DNA from: Zhongshania aquimaris
GTDB taxonomy: Bacteria; Pseudomonadota; Gammaproteobacteria; Pseudomonadales; Spongiibacteraceae
NCBI RefSeq assembly: GCF_019312595.1
Contig: NZ_JAHWDQ010000001.1
Span: forward strand, 372,001-436,000
DNA: 64,000 bases
Reading direction: 5' to 3'
Both the position numbers and the translations under genes were made by a program. The notes under the pieces were generated by a model that saw only the letters and a program-made list of their open reading frames with translations, was not told where the DNA came from and did not search any database. This document shows, one piece after another, positions 32,967 to 43,873 of the stretch (positions within the stretch are counted from its first letter, which is position 1; each line of letters begins with the position of its first letter).

Positions 32967-33875
32967 ATGAGTAATCAACACCTTCCCTCCCTGAATTTGA
33001 TTCGTGTTTTCGAAGTGGCGGCTCGTCGTATGAGCTTCAAAGACGCGGCGGACGAGCTCTTTGTGTCGCCGCCCGCGGTCAGTCATCAAATTAGAGCTCT
33101 TGAAGAAAACCTTGGCGTTACGTTGTTCAAACGGGCAAACCGGAAAATCACGCTGACTCCTGAAGGCAAACGCTACTACCTGCACATTAAACGCGGACTT
33201 GACTTAATTCACACCGCGACCTTGGCTGTGCGCAAAGAGAAAAAGCAACGGCGCTTCGTGATTAATACCCTCCCCAATATTGCGAGCCTACTGCTATTTC
33301 CCAATATCCATGAATTCCAAGCAGAACACCCTGAATTAAACATTCAGATTGATTCCGACGTATCGAGAATCGATTTAGAGAATTCTGAAACCAATGTAGC
33401 CATTCGTCACGAATGTGGTAATGAGCCCGAGCTGACCTATCATCCATTAGTGCAAATTGCCCTCACGCCAATCTGCAGCCGCAGCTACCTTGAGCAACAC
33501 CCTAAACTACGCAAAGGTGATTTCCGCAACTGCCGCCTCATCAAAATCTCGGGCGACACGTATCAGTGGCCTCGCTGGCAAACCCAATGGAACCTGCTTC
33601 CAGACACCCAAAATGAACTCGTTGTCAGCACCGTACAAGCCAGTATCGAAGCTGTTAAAAACAATATTGGCGTAGCGATGGGCTACCTCCCCACGGCGCA
33701 CCAATTTATGAATAAAGACGACGACCTTGTGCTTCCTATGCCCGACAAGGTGACTCCCCACGGCGAGTGTTTTCTGACTTACTGCAATAGCAATGCTGAT
33801 GACGAGATCATCAAAGCCTTCTATGACTGGATGGTAAGAATCATCGCCGAAGAATGGAAAGATAAGAAAAACTAA
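32967..33875 (+). CDS. LysR-family transcriptional regulator (GcvA-like)
   Basis: This 302-aa protein has an N-terminal winged HTH at residues 7-66 (SLNLIRVFEVAARRMSFKDAADELFVSPPAVSHQIRALEENLGV has the GcvA/AmpR-group pattern) and a C-terminal effector-binding domain (about 92-295). The inducer is unknown. It is divergent from ompW and followed at 54 bp by a LuxR-type gene, so it may control ompW and itself. Confidence 0.88.
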   Translation: MSNQHLPSLNLIRVFEVAARRMSFKDAADELFVSPPAVSHQIRALEENLGVTLFKRANRKITLTPEGKRYYLHIKRGLDLIHTATLAVRKEKKQRRFVINTLPNIASLLLFPNIHEFQAEHPELNIQIDSDVSRIDLENSETNVAIRHECGNEPELTYHPLVQIALTPICSRSYLEQHPKLRKGDFRNCRLIKISGDTYQWPRWQTQWNLLPDTQNELVVSTVQASIEAVKNNIGVAMGYLPTAHQFMNKDDDLVLPMPDKVTPHGECFLTYCNSNADDEIIKAFYDWMVRIIAEEWKDKKN

Positions 33876-33929
33876 CCCGAAGTGTGGTAACTTTTCATTT
33901 GTCAGCCCCTCGTTTGCGGGGGAAGATAC

Positions 33930-34247
33930 TTGGCAATCGCAAACAGAAAAGTGATCGCCAAAATGCCCTTAGATAGCCACAATCCAATACAGCAACCGCT
34001 TCAAGCCCTCCCGCTCACGCCACGTGAACACGATGTCCTGAGGGAACTCGCGCAGGGTAATAGCAATAAGACAATTGCAAAAACCTTATCCATCAGCACC
34101 TATACGGTTGACGGGTATGTAAAGGACATCTTCAGGAAACTGGGGGTTAGAAATCGCTCGATGGCTGCCGTGGTCGCTTTTCATCACGGTATGCTCGAAA
34201 TGGCGTCTCCGGTAAAACACACCACGCAGGCCCGCGCGAATCTGTAA
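33930..34247 (+). CDS. Stand-alone LuxR-type HTH protein
   Basis: This 105-aa protein has only a LuxR/GerE DNA-binding domain at about residues 28-92 (LPLTPREHDVLRELAQGNSNKTIAKTLSISTYTVDGYVKDIFRKLGVRNR) and no receiver or autoinducer domain. The frame begins at TTG 33930, with a purine-rich GGGGGAAG just upstream; an ATG at 33963 is an alternative that keeps the domain whole. It probably shares a transcript with the LysR gene. Confidence 0.72.
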   Translation: MAIANRKVIAKMPLDSHNPIQQPLQALPLTPREHDVLRELAQGNSNKTIAKTLSISTYTVDGYVKDIFRKLGVRNRSMAAVVAFHHGMLEMASPVKHTTQARANL

Positions 34248-34695
34248 AGTCAGCCATTTGCCGCTACGCGAAGAGCCAATCGCATCGCCGACGCTGCTAA
34301 GGCCATTGTTCAGCACTTGACTGGCTTGCTATAAATGCAAACCATCCGTTCCGACAGATACCTGAATTCATCAAGCGATGAATTGCACATGCGCGACCCG
34401 TCTCCCAAATACTTATTTTTACCGAGTGAAGCACACCTTATAGACCACTGTTGAGCTATCAAGTCTCTAAGCAAAAAAGAGGGCAATGCGTAGCTGTCTT
34501 ATCTCCCACATTAAGCGATGAATCGATCTTAAGCCTATACCGACAGGGCTTTTCGTGCGAGCTGGCGCGAGCCTGAAGGTGCTGAACGTGAAAAGGTTTG
34601 GAACTATATGGTCGATTGTTAACCCTTTTATGCAGTCTACCAGACCCAAACCGAACGCATCATTCCTCTGCTGATGCTGAAACCTATAGCGTAAG
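34248..34695. other. Non-coding, decayed sequence upstream of the IS relics
   Basis: No intact gene was recognised in this stretch. A short perfect inverted repeat (aattcatc-aagc-gatgaatt) lies near 34363-34382. Short frames translate to fragments that I could not place. Confidence 0.4.
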
Positions 34696-34920
34696 TACCT
34701 GTGTGGCGAAACGTATTTTCAGCACATTTTCCCCATTCAACGCTCGTCCATGACCCACTGGCGCCACCGGCTAGGCGAAGACTTCTGTGCAAGCTTGATC
34801 AAAGAATGAAGGTCGCCCATCAAAGCACTTCACACTCGCCATCTCTACCGCGTGGTGGTGGATACCACGGTTCAACCAAAGGCGGTTACCTTCCCTACTG
34901 ATGTAAAGCTGCGCTATCGC
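34696..34920 (+). mobile_element. IS5-family transposase relic
   Basis: The frame reads YLCGETYFQHIFPIQRSSM, then THWRHRLGEDFC, an in-frame stop, then RHLYRVVVDTTVQPKAVTF and PTDVKL. These are the two conserved N-terminal blocks of IS5-type transposases (CGexYFQhxfPidpSSMtrWR..lGe and VDTTVQpKaitfPTDakL), with the material between them deleted. It is non-functional and joined directly to an IS66 fragment. Confidence 0.75.
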
Positions 34921-34922
34921 TG

Positions 34923-35198
34923 AAGTACGCCTGCAAAGTGTGTGAATCCACTGTACGCACCGCAGCATTACCTGCGCAGCCCATTCCAAAGAGCAATGCG
35001 AGCCTTGGGCTACTGGCCTATATCGCTACCGCGAAATACCAAGATGCGCTGCCACTGCACCGCCAAGAAAGTATCTTCAAGCGGATGGAGATAGACATTC
35101 CCCGCAACACCCTCGCAAACTGGATGATGCGCAGTGGGGAATTGATTGCACCGCTGATCGCCCAGCGTCTTTCACTAAGCACACAGATAACAACATGA
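34923..35198 (+). mobile_element. IS66-family transposase relic
   Basis: From the frame change at 34923 the translation is KYACKVCESTVRTAALPAQP, then IPKSNASLGLLAYIATAKYQ and DALPLHRQE, with RMEIDIPRNTLANWMMRSGE further on. This is the Cys-rich and middle part of the IS66 TnpC transposase (IPKS.AS.GLLA.I...KY.D.LPLYRQE). The start, catalytic domain and insertion ends are missing. Confidence 0.82.
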
Positions 35199-35435
35199 TG
35201 TTTACGCCCAACTATTTTCGGCAAACGCTAAGCACCTGCGGCCAGCGCCGCCGGTGATAAAGTTCTCTTTTCGTTATTATTTTTCCCAAGAATATCGGCA
35301 CACTAGAGATAGAGTAGTTGAATGACCGCATCGTAACTAACACATGAAACTGTTAGGCTTACAGAAAATTCACGGCACATTAAAGCTGACAAGATATCGT
35401 AAGCAAATCATGCAAATTTAAATCGGCTAAGGAGC

Positions 35436-36164
35436 TTACTTCCTTATCGCAAAGTGAATCTCGCTCTTATTAGTAGAATCGAAATAAATAAGCTCGCCTC
35501 CACTGCGCTCCAGCACAAAACCTATCATGCCGATCACGTTTGTTTCATCGTAGGTATAGATATGATGATGACCATCATTATCTTTGAAAGCCTGAATTAT
35601 ATCGGCCTCAGTATGGTTATCGTAAACAACATGATTGTCCGTATTAACGTATACGTCTCGATACTCGTCTACGGTATAACCCCAATGGTTATGCACATAT
35701 TTTTCTATTAAAACATCAACGTGAGTCGTCTCTCTTTTTCGGTCATAAGTGTATTTTTTATTAGGTATGATCGTGTACACAATGCCGCCAGACCTTAATA
35801 CCCGTATATAGTCTATAAGGGCAGCTATCGGATTAGAAGAATGCTCAAGTGAATGCGCGGAGAACACGGTATCGACACTGTCCGATTTCACGCTAACAAG
35901 TGGAGGCTCGTTGGCGCCGAACACGATATCCACATCGACAAAGTCATCCTTGCGCTGGTGGTAATCAAAATATCCTATTTTCTCAAGCGCACCTGCAGTC
36001 TGCTCTTTACTACCAACATCAGCGTATCTAATCGATATCGCATTTGGAAAAAACGCTGGCGCAGAAAGTGCGCCGATCTCTATACACTCACCTCTGCACA
36101 ACTTTGCGATCGTTTTATTAGCTTGAACTCGTAAACCAAGTCGACGTCGTAACCAATGTTTCAT
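35436..36164 (-). CDS. Orphan class I SAM-dependent methyltransferase
   Basis: This 242-aa protein has a methyltransferase core: ECIEIGALSAPAF replaces the usual GxGxG loop after residue 29, then VDTVFSAHSLEHSSNPIAALIDYIRVLRSGG (the Methyltransf_11 motif), followed by an unusual His/Tyr-rich segment (NHWGYTVDEYRDV, GHHHIYTYDE). Its sequence is more AT-rich than the neighbouring guaA, fitting recent acquisition. Similar proteins often sit in surface-polysaccharide loci, but none is visible here. The substrate is unknown. Confidence 0.7.
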   Translation of the reverse strand: MKHWLRRRLGLRVQANKTIAKLCRGECIEIGALSAPAFFPNAISIRYADVGSKEQTAGALEKIGYFDYHQRKDDFVDVDIVFGANEPPLVSVKSDSVDTVFSAHSLEHSSNPIAALIDYIRVLRSGGIVYTIIPNKKYTYDRKRETTHVDVLIEKYVHNHWGYTVDEYRDVYVNTDNHVVYDNHTEADIIQAFKDNDGHHHIYTYDETNVIGMIGFVLERSGGELIYFDSTNKSEIHFAIRK

Positions 36165-36275
36165 TTCAAGCTTCTACTCCCTCACCTGTTCTGGCTTCCA
36201 TGCTGCAATACAATCCATATGCACCATTTCTTACTTTCTAATGGCTTTTTGAAAACCAATTCTATTATGTTGTCA

Positions 36276-37859
36276 CTACTCCCATTCAATCGTAGCAGGT
36301 GGTTTACTACTGACATCATAAGCTACTCGCGACACTTGTTTGATTTCATTTATGATGCGATTTGATACCGTTTCTAAAAGCTCATAAGGCAAGTGCGCCC
36401 AACGCGCTGTCATGAAGTCGATAGTTTCCACTGCACGCAGCGCGATCACATATTCGTAGCGACGGGCGTCCCCTACTACACCGACCGATTTCACGGGCAG
36501 GAAGACAGCGAATGCCTGACTAGTCTTGTGATACCAATCTGCGCGGTGCAATTCTTCTAAAAAGATTGCGTCTGCTTCGCGAAGAATATCGGCATATTCT
36601 TTTTTTACTTCGCCAAGAATTCGCACACCTAAACCAGGGCCTGGGAAAGGATGGCGGTACACCATGTCGTAGGGCAAACCCAACTCCAAGCCAATGCGGC
36701 GCACTTCGTCTTTGAACAACTCGCGCAAGGGCTCTACTAAATCCATTGCCATATCGTCTGGCAATCCGCCCACGTTATGGTGGGATTTAATGACGTGGGC
36801 TTTACCGGTTTTTGATGCTGCAGATTCAATAACGTCAGGGTATATAGTGCCCTGCGCAAGAAAGTTAACGTCTTTAAGTTTGGTCGCTTCTTCATCAAAA
36901 ATAGTAATGAAGGTATTGCCGATAATTTTGCGTTTTTTCTCTGGGTCAGCTTCGCCAACGAGCTTGCTCAAAAACGCGTCTTCGGCGTCGGCGCGAATCA
37001 CCTTAACACCCATGTTTTTAGCGAACATATCCATGACCTGATCGCCTTCATTTTTGCGCAACAGGCCGTTATCGACAAATACACAGGTGAGCTGCTCGCC
37101 AATAGCCTTATGCAGTAAAGCGGCCACTACCGAGCTATCTACACCACCAGACAAACCCAATAATACTTTTTGCGTGCCGACTTGCGCGCGCACTTTTTCA
37201 ATCGCGTCTTCGACAATATTAGCTGGCGTCCAAAGTGCATCGCAGCCGCATAGCTTTAATACGAAATGTTCAAATATACGCTGTCCCTGAAGCGTATGAG
37301 TCACTTCTGGATGAAACTGCACCCCGTAGAATTTCTTGTCTTCACACTGCATGGCGGCGATTGGGCAAGACGGTGTTGAGGCCAACACTTCGAAGCCTTC
37401 CGGTAGACGAATCACTTTGTCGCCGTGACTCATCCACACGTCTAATAATGTTTTGCCGTCTTTAGCATCAAGATGATCGGCAATATCCAAAGTTAAGGCA
37501 CTGCTGGTTTCGAGTTTGATTTGCGCGTAACCAAACTCGTGTACTGGTGACCCTTCGACTTTGCCACCCATCTGCTCAGCCATGGTTTGCATGCCATAGC
37601 ATATGCCTAATACGGGCACACCAAAATCGAACACTTTTTGCGGTGCGCGGGGCGAACCTAGTTCCGTGACTGACTCTGGGCCACCCGCCAAAATAAAACC
37701 GCTAGGATTAAATTCTTCAATATCTGCGTCATCGATATCAAAGGCGCGAATTTCACAGTACACCCCAATTTCGCGAATACGACGTGCGATAAGCTGAGTA
37801 TATTGCGAGCCAAAATCTAGGATCAAAATTCGATGGGCGTGGATATCAGGGATGGACAC
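36276..37859 (-). CDS. guaA: GMP synthase (glutamine-hydrolysing)
   Basis: This 527-aa enzyme converts XMP to GMP. The N-terminal class I glutaminase has its nucleophile in GICYGMQ (near residue 85) and VQFHPEV; the ATP-pyrophosphatase domain has the PP-loop LSGGVDSSV near 236; the dimerisation domain ends in [10 protein letters not shown] set the start at GTG 37859 ([17 protein letters not shown]), matching the family length and preceded by a GAGAG ribosome site; upstream codons in the frame add 13 unconserved residues. It is the second gene of guaBA. Confidence 0.96.
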   Translation of the reverse strand: MSIPDIHAHRILILDFGSQYTQLIARRIREIGVYCEIRAFDIDDADIEEFNPSGFILAGGPESVTELGSPRAPQKVFDFGVPVLGICYGMQTMAEQMGGKVEGSPVHEFGYAQIKLETSSALTLDIADHLDAKDGKTLLDVWMSHGDKVIRLPEGFEVLASTPSCPIAAMQCEDKKFYGVQFHPEVTHTLQGQRIFEHFVLKLCGCDALWTPANIVEDAIEKVRAQVGTQKVLLGLSGGVDSSVVAALLHKAIGEQLTCVFVDNGLLRKNEGDQVMDMFAKNMGVKVIRADAEDAFLSKLVGEADPEKKRKIIGNTFITIFDEEATKLKDVNFLAQGTIYPDVIESAASKTGKAHVIKSHHNVGGLPDDMAMDLVEPLRELFKDEVRRIGLELGLPYDMVYRHPFPGPGLGVRILGEVKKEYADILREADAIFLEELHRADWYHKTSQAFAVFLPVKSVGVVGDARRYEYVIALRAVETIDFMTARWAHLPYELLETVSNRIINEIKQVSRVAYDVSSKPPATIEWE

Positions 37860-37910
37860 AGTGATTCTCTCTACAGGGCTCACAACGATTGTGAGCATAA
37901 ATAAAACAGC

Positions 37911-37933
37911 AAACCCGCTGCGTTAGCGGGTTT
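37911..37933 (-). terminator. Hairpin between guaB and guaA
   Basis: A 9-bp perfect stem (aaacccgct-gcgtt-agcgggttt) lies in the gap between guaB and guaA. The minus-strand T run behind it is broken, so it may act as a partial terminator that lowers guaA relative to guaB, or as an mRNA-stabilising hairpin. Confidence 0.5.
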
Positions 37934-37962
37934 GTAAATTCCACACAAAAAAAACGGTTCCA

Positions 37963-39468
<1,506 letters not shown>

Positions 39469-39523
39469 TTAATTGATGGGCGCCGCTGAGTAAACCGATA
39501 CTTCGCGATCAAATCCCATATCT

Positions 39524-39532
39524 TGGTATAAT
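39524..39532 (+). promoter_or_regulatory. Extended -10 promoter of xseA, start site at the ATG
   Basis: TGGTATAAT is a consensus extended -10 whose last base is 7 bp before the xseA ATG (39539). RNA start would fall on or next to the ATG, implying a leaderless message. No Shine-Dalgarno fits in the gap. Confidence 0.6.
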
Positions 39533-39538
39533 GCGTCA

Positions 39539-40891
39539 ATGACTACACAAGAACCGCCACAAACCCTAAGCGTCAGCCAATTAAACGGCTTGGCAAAACA
39601 ATTGCTCGAAGACTGCTTTGCGCAGGTCAATGTCACCGGTGAGCTGTCTACCCTATCCCGCCCTAGCTCCGGGCACTGGTACTTCACCCTTAAAGATGAC
39701 CGCGCCCAAATTCGCTGCGCTTTTTTTAAGGGTAAAAATATGCGGGTTAATTTTAGCCCCGAGCCAGGCCAACAAGTGAGTGTGCGCGGGAAAGTCAGCC
39801 TGTACGAGGGCCGCGGCGACTACCAGCTGATTGTCGACAGCATGCAGCCCGCTGGCGCAGGCGCCTTGGCCTTAGCCTTTGAGCAATTAAAACAAGAGTT
39901 ACTAGCGGCAGGATGGTTCGATACCGACACTAAAAAGCCACTTCCCGACACCATTCGCCATATCGCCGTAGTGACATCACCAACCGGCGCCGCGATTCAC
40001 GACATTCTGTCGGTATTACAGCGACGTTGGCCCAGCATGCAAATCAGCGTACTACCGGTCCTTGTGCAAGGCGAGCACGCCGCCCAGCAAATTGCTAACG
40101 CCATATTGCAAGCCAATATTTGGCAAAGTCAGGGCCGCAAAGACTTTGACGTTATCCTGGTATCTCGCGGTGGCGGATCGCTAGAGGATCTATGGCCCTT
40201 CAATGAGCGCATCGTTGCTGAGGCTATTCACAACTCCGCTCTCCCTGTGGTGAGCGCAGTCGGCCATGAAGTGGATTTTAGTATCAGTGATTTTGTCGCC
40301 GACATTCGCGCGGCAACCCCGTCTGCGGCTGCTGAATTACTCAGCCCAGATCAAAGTGAATTGGTGTCGAAATTACATTTACTCAAAGGCCGACTCGCCA
40401 ATAGCCAGCTTCGCAGAATAAACCGCTGGCGAGAACAACTGCTCTCGCTAAGCCGACGTGTACGCGATCCCCGCAGCCAATTGCGGGAGCAAAGTCAGCG
40501 CTTAGACGATTTAGAGATTCGTCTTCAGCGCCAGTGGCAACAAACTCAGCGCCAGCGCCAGCAGCGACTAACTGCAGCCATTCAGCAACTGTCACTGCTA
40601 AACCCGGAGCGGCAACTCAAAGCGAAATATAAAGAATTGAGCACCCTGAACCACCGCATGCAACATGCGATGAAGCAGCTACTTCAACAACAGCGCCGCA
40701 ATGTAAAAAACACAGTGCAACAATTGCGGGCACTGGGACCTGAACAAACCTTGAACCGAGGGTATGCCATTATCAGCAACGCCACCGGCACGATTGTTCG
40801 CGATGCAGCTATGCTAGAAACAAATCAGCAACTAAATGCAACATTTAGCAAAGGGAAAGCCGAACTGATCGTTCAAAAACTATCTAGCTAG
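39539..40891 (+). CDS. xseA: Exodeoxyribonuclease VII large subunit
   Basis: This 450-aa subunit has an N-terminal OB-fold (VTGELSTLSRPSSGHWYFTLKDDRAQIRCAFFKG), the catalytic middle domain (VVTSPTGAAIHDIL, VSRGGGSLEDLWPFNE, SAVGHEVDFSISDFVADIRAATPSAAAEL) and a long Gln/Arg-rich coiled-coil C-terminus. With XseB it degrades single-stranded DNA. xseB is not adjacent. Its mRNA may be leaderless. Confidence 0.96.
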   Translation: MTTQEPPQTLSVSQLNGLAKQLLEDCFAQVNVTGELSTLSRPSSGHWYFTLKDDRAQIRCAFFKGKNMRVNFSPEPGQQVSVRGKVSLYEGRGDYQLIVDSMQPAGAGALALAFEQLKQELLAAGWFDTDTKKPLPDTIRHIAVVTSPTGAAIHDILSVLQRRWPSMQISVLPVLVQGEHAAQQIANAILQANIWQSQGRKDFDVILVSRGGGSLEDLWPFNERIVAEAIHNSALPVVSAVGHEVDFSISDFVADIRAATPSAAAELLSPDQSELVSKLHLLKGRLANSQLRRINRWREQLLSLSRRVRDPRSQLREQSQRLDDLEIRLQRQWQQTQRQRQQRLTAAIQQLSLLNPERQLKAKYKELSTLNHRMQHAMKQLLQQQRRNVKNTVQQLRALGPEQTLNRGYAIISNATGTIVRDAAMLETNQQLNATFSKGKAELIVQKLSS

Positions 40892-41333
40892 AGTAAGTGC
40901 CAACCTTAATTATTATCGTTGGCGCAGTGCGCTGAAAACGGTCACAACACCGCCATCTGAAATCAAACACGGAGCGCCACAATAACTAGTGGACTCGGCC
41001 GGACAGGCGCACTCTCTAACGCCGTCACCACACACCTCAAACAAAACGTTCAAACCCAGTCCGCTGACGGTATTCGCCACGCCGGCAATATCGTAGAACA
41101 CGGCAGTAAATCACGAATCAACAAGTTATCGCCAAGTGGCTCACCACAGCTGGGGGAACTTTCGATCGACCGACACCGGAAGGCATCTCTAGCGAATATC
41201 TATATTTCGAAACGAATACGCCACAAAATCTTCTGACCTCAGGGCACAAGACGCAGAAAGCCTTGGTATCGACTCGATGACGTTTGACGTGAAGGTTAGC
41301 TGGGAAGGGCTTTGAAAATACATAACGCGAACG
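40892..41333. other. About 440 bp without a recognised gene
   Basis: Both strands carry short open frames (for example minus 40913-41101 and a plus-strand frame ending SMTFDVKVSWEGL at about 41316) that match nothing I recognise. The region may hold a decayed gene. Confidence 0.35.
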
Positions 41334-41362
41334 TATGGCGCGTCAAAAAATTACGCGCCATA
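41334..41362. terminator. Hairpin (distal) downstream of the Crp/Fnr-like gene
   Basis: A perfect 10-bp inverted repeat tatggcgcgt / acgcgccata with loop caaaaaatt. It is the second of two tandem hairpins after the regulator gene. Confidence 0.5.
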
Positions 41363-41363
41363 C

Positions 41364-41399
41364 AAAAATTCAGCATATCTGCAATTAGCTATGCTGAAT
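41364..41399 (-). terminator. Probable terminator of the Crp/Fnr-like gene
   Basis: A 10-bp perfect stem (attcagcata / tatgctgaat, 12-nt loop) is followed on the minus strand by a short T run. It starts 5 bp after the stop codon. Confidence 0.65.
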
Positions 41400-41403
41400 G
41401 AGT

Positions 41404-42057
41404 TTAGTAACTTTCTGGCAGCTTGCGTTTAATAATAATATGGCGACCATCAACATCGATGTATTCGCCGATGGTAAGGTCTTTCAAAATACGCGCTACC
41501 ATTTCCCGCGAAGAACCGACCCGATCGGCAATTTCTTGTTGGGTGAGTTTTTCATCGATACGCATACTGCCATCTTCTTCCGCTGGCAGCGCCAAACCAG
41601 TCAGCACTTTTACTACGCGACCATAAACGTCTTGCAGCGCCAAGCTCTTAACATCGTTTGTTAACTTGCGAATTCGACGGGTAAGATTTTTATTTAAAAT
41701 GCGCGTGATATTGGGATGCAGATCCAAAATCGCTTTGAAATCCTCTTTATAGATAATGCGAACTTTGCTGGCTTCCATAGCTCGCACCGAGGCCGAACGC
41801 TTATCGTCATCAAGCAAGGCGAGCTCGCCAAAATAGTCACCGTGCTCAAGAATATTCAGCACAAAGTCTTTACCACCTTTGTCACTGCAATAGACTTTAA
41901 CGCGGCCGGACTCGACCACATAAAGTGAATCGGCAACGTCGCCTTCGTGTATTAATACGGTATTTTTTGCAAATTCACGAACCACACTGGTATCGCGTAA
42001 AATCTGAATTTCTTCCGGCATCAGACCGTCAAATAAATCGACGTTTTCGATACTCAT
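41404..42057 (-). CDS. Crp/Fnr-family transcriptional regulator
   Basis: This 217-aa protein has an N-terminal cyclic-nucleotide-binding jelly roll (about residues 8-125; GDYFGELALLDDDKRSASVRA is the phosphate-binding cassette) and a C-terminal winged HTH (LTQQEIADRVGSSREMVARILKDL). No FNR-type cysteine cluster is present. The cassette retains the Arg expected to meet the cyclic phosphate, so cAMP or cGMP binding is possible. I chose ATG 42057 over an in-frame TTG at 42072 because GGGGA lies 9 bp upstream. Confidence 0.88.
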   Translation of the reverse strand: MSIENVDLFDGLMPEEIQILRDTSVVREFAKNTVLIHEGDVADSLYVVESGRVKVYCSDKGGKDFVLNILEHGDYFGELALLDDDKRSASVRAMEASKVRIIYKEDFKAILDLHPNITRILNKNLTRRIRKLTNDVKSLALQDVYGRVVKVLTGLALPAEEDGSMRIDEKLTQQEIADRVGSSREMVARILKDLTIGEYIDVDGRHIIIKRKLPESY

Positions 42058-42141
42058 TCCCACATTCCCCAAAGACGATAAAACGTGGAGGTCACTATAG
42101 CATAGTTGCGTAAGCAGCTGTCTAGACAGGTTTTAAGCTGG

Positions 42142-42214
42142 GCGTCAGAAGTCGAATGTCAGACGCGTGTAATGAGTTCTTTACACGTCCGACGCCAGAC
42201 TTCCGACCTCAGTC
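42142..42214. repeat. Intergenic hairpin, family 2 copy (downstream of lysS)
   Basis: The arm at 42142-42172 (gcgtcagaagtcgaatgtc...) and the arm at 42181-42210 are inverted copies, about 75 percent paired, with a short loop. The same GTCrGArGTC-type sequence forms an inverted pair at 43728-43869 on the other side of lysS. It may double as the lysS terminator. Confidence 0.6.
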
Positions 42215-43711
42215 TTACTCTGGTCGCATATGTGGGAACAACAATACATCTCTTATCGACGGCGCATCGGTGAACAGCATCACCAGACGGTCAATACCTA
42301 TGCCCTCGCCCGCCGTTGGCGGCAGGCCATATTCCAGTGCAGCGATAAAGTCGGCATCGTAATGCATGGCTTCGTCGTCACCGCCGTCTTTTTCAGCAAC
42401 CTGCGCCATAAAACGCTCAGCTTGATCTTCTGAATCGTTCAGCTCCGAAAAGCCGTTGGCAAGCTCACGGCCGCCCACAAAAAACTCAAAGCGATCCGTC
42501 ACAAACGGATTATCGTCGTTGCGACGCGCCAGCGGAGATACTTCGGTAGGGTATTCAGTAATGAAGGTCGGCTGATCGAGCTTGTGCTCAACAGTCTCTT
42601 CAAAAATTTCGATCTGAATTTTCCCCAGACCCCAGCTATCTTTCACATCAACGCCGAGTTTTTTGGCAATGGCGGTGGCCTGCGCCATATCAGACAATTG
42701 TGCTGCGCTGATATCGGCATTGTATTGCAGTACCGAATCGAAAACCGAGAGACGGGTAAACGGTTTGGCAAAGTCGTACTCGCTGCCCTGGTAATTTATG
42801 GTGGTAGTACCCAGCACTTCCTGCGCGGTGTTGCGCAACATGGACTCGGTCAAATCCATCATGTCTTTGTAGTCAGCATAGGCTTGGTAGAATTCGATCA
42901 TAGTGAATTCTGGGTTGTGACGGGTCGATAAGCCTTCGTTGCGGAAGTTACGGTTAATCTCAAAGACCCGCTCAATACCACCGACGACCAAACGCTTTAA
43001 ATACAATTCTGGAGCGATACGCAAATACATATCCATGCTCAGGGCATTGTGATGCGTCACAAAGGGTTTCGCGCTGGCGCCACCTGGAATGACCTGCATC
43101 ATTGGCGTTTCTACCTCGACGAAATCGCGCTGCTGTAAGAAGTTGCGAATCGAGCTGATCATTTTTGAGCGAATCGCGAAGGTGCGACGCGAAGACTCAT
43201 TCATGATGAGGTCGACATAACGCTGACGATAGCGAATTTCTTGATCTTGCAGTCCATGGAATTTATCAGGCAAAGGCCGCAGGGATTTGGTCAGCAGCGA
43301 GGTTTCTTTCATGTAAACGTACAGGTCGCCCTTGCCTGACTTATGCACCGGACCGCTGGCAGAAATAATATCGCCAATATCCCAAGTTTTGATTTCGTCC
43401 GCTAATTCTTCTGGAAACTGCTTCTTATCCACATAGACCTGAATACGCCCAGTCATGTCTTGCAGCACCATAAACGGCCCGCGCTTAGCCATAATGCGAC
43501 CGGCGATGCTGGCTTGACGATCTAAAGTCTCTAACTCTTCTTTGCCCTTTTCGCCCAACTCGACCAGCAGACGGTCGGCGTAATCTTCACGACGAAAGGT
43601 GTTAGGAAAGGCATTGCGCTTTTCGCGAATCGCACTTAATTTAGCGCGACGTTCAGCGATAAGGCGGTTCTCTTCCTGGGCATTTTCAATTTCGTTGAGA
43701 TTGTCAGACAT
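42215..43711 (-). CDS. lysS: Lysyl-tRNA synthetase (class II)
   Basis: This 498-aa enzyme charges tRNA-Lys. The N-terminal OB-fold anticodon-binding domain (about 60-150) is followed by class II motif 1 ([18 protein letters not shown]), motif 2 ([27 protein letters not shown]) and motif 3 ([24 protein letters not shown]). It is third in the recJ-prfB-lysS order shared with E. coli. Confidence 0.98.
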   Translation of the reverse strand: MSDNLNEIENAQEENRLIAERRAKLSAIREKRNAFPNTFRREDYADRLLVELGEKGKEELETLDRQASIAGRIMAKRGPFMVLQDMTGRIQVYVDKKQFPEELADEIKTWDIGDIISASGPVHKSGKGDLYVYMKETSLLTKSLRPLPDKFHGLQDQEIRYRQRYVDLIMNESSRRTFAIRSKMISSIRNFLQQRDFVEVETPMMQVIPGGASAKPFVTHHNALSMDMYLRIAPELYLKRLVVGGIERVFEINRNFRNEGLSTRHNPEFTMIEFYQAYADYKDMMDLTESMLRNTAQEVLGTTTINYQGSEYDFAKPFTRLSVFDSVLQYNADISAAQLSDMAQATAIAKKLGVDVKDSWGLGKIQIEIFEETVEHKLDQPTFITEYPTEVSPLARRNDDNPFVTDRFEFFVGGRELANGFSELNDSEDQAERFMAQVAEKDGGDDEAMHYDADFIAALEYGLPPTAGEGIGIDRLVMLFTDAPSIRDVLLFPHMRPE

Positions 43712-43727
43712 GTTAAGTTCCTGGGTC

Positions 43728-43869
43728 GGGCGTCGGAGGTCGAACGCCGGACGTATTAAAAGCAGCGTGCTGCTTATTTGTATTTGAAAACTAAAGCACC
43801 AAGCTTAGCGCTTCACTTAAAATCGTGCGTTGTTCTCGTCAGACATCAGACTTCTGACACCCGACTCGG
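43728..43869. repeat. Inverted repeat pair, family 2 (prfB/lysS gap)
   Basis: gtcgggcgtcggaggtc... at about 43728-43758 and its inverted homologue at about 43839-43869 match at roughly 24 of 31 positions, separated by about 80 bp that include a small palindrome (agcagcgtgctgct). The arms resemble those of the hairpin at 42142-42214. Confidence 0.55.
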
Positions 43870-43873
43870 CCTG

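Noticed and set aside
34467-34649. 60-aa minus-strand frame in the decayed region
   Set aside because: No recognisable motif, no ribosome site, and it lies in DNA next to transposase relics.
40913-41101. 62-aa Cys-containing frame on the minus strand after xseA
   Set aside because: No ribosome site or domain, and it ends nowhere near a terminator; plus-strand frames in the same DNA look equally gene-like.
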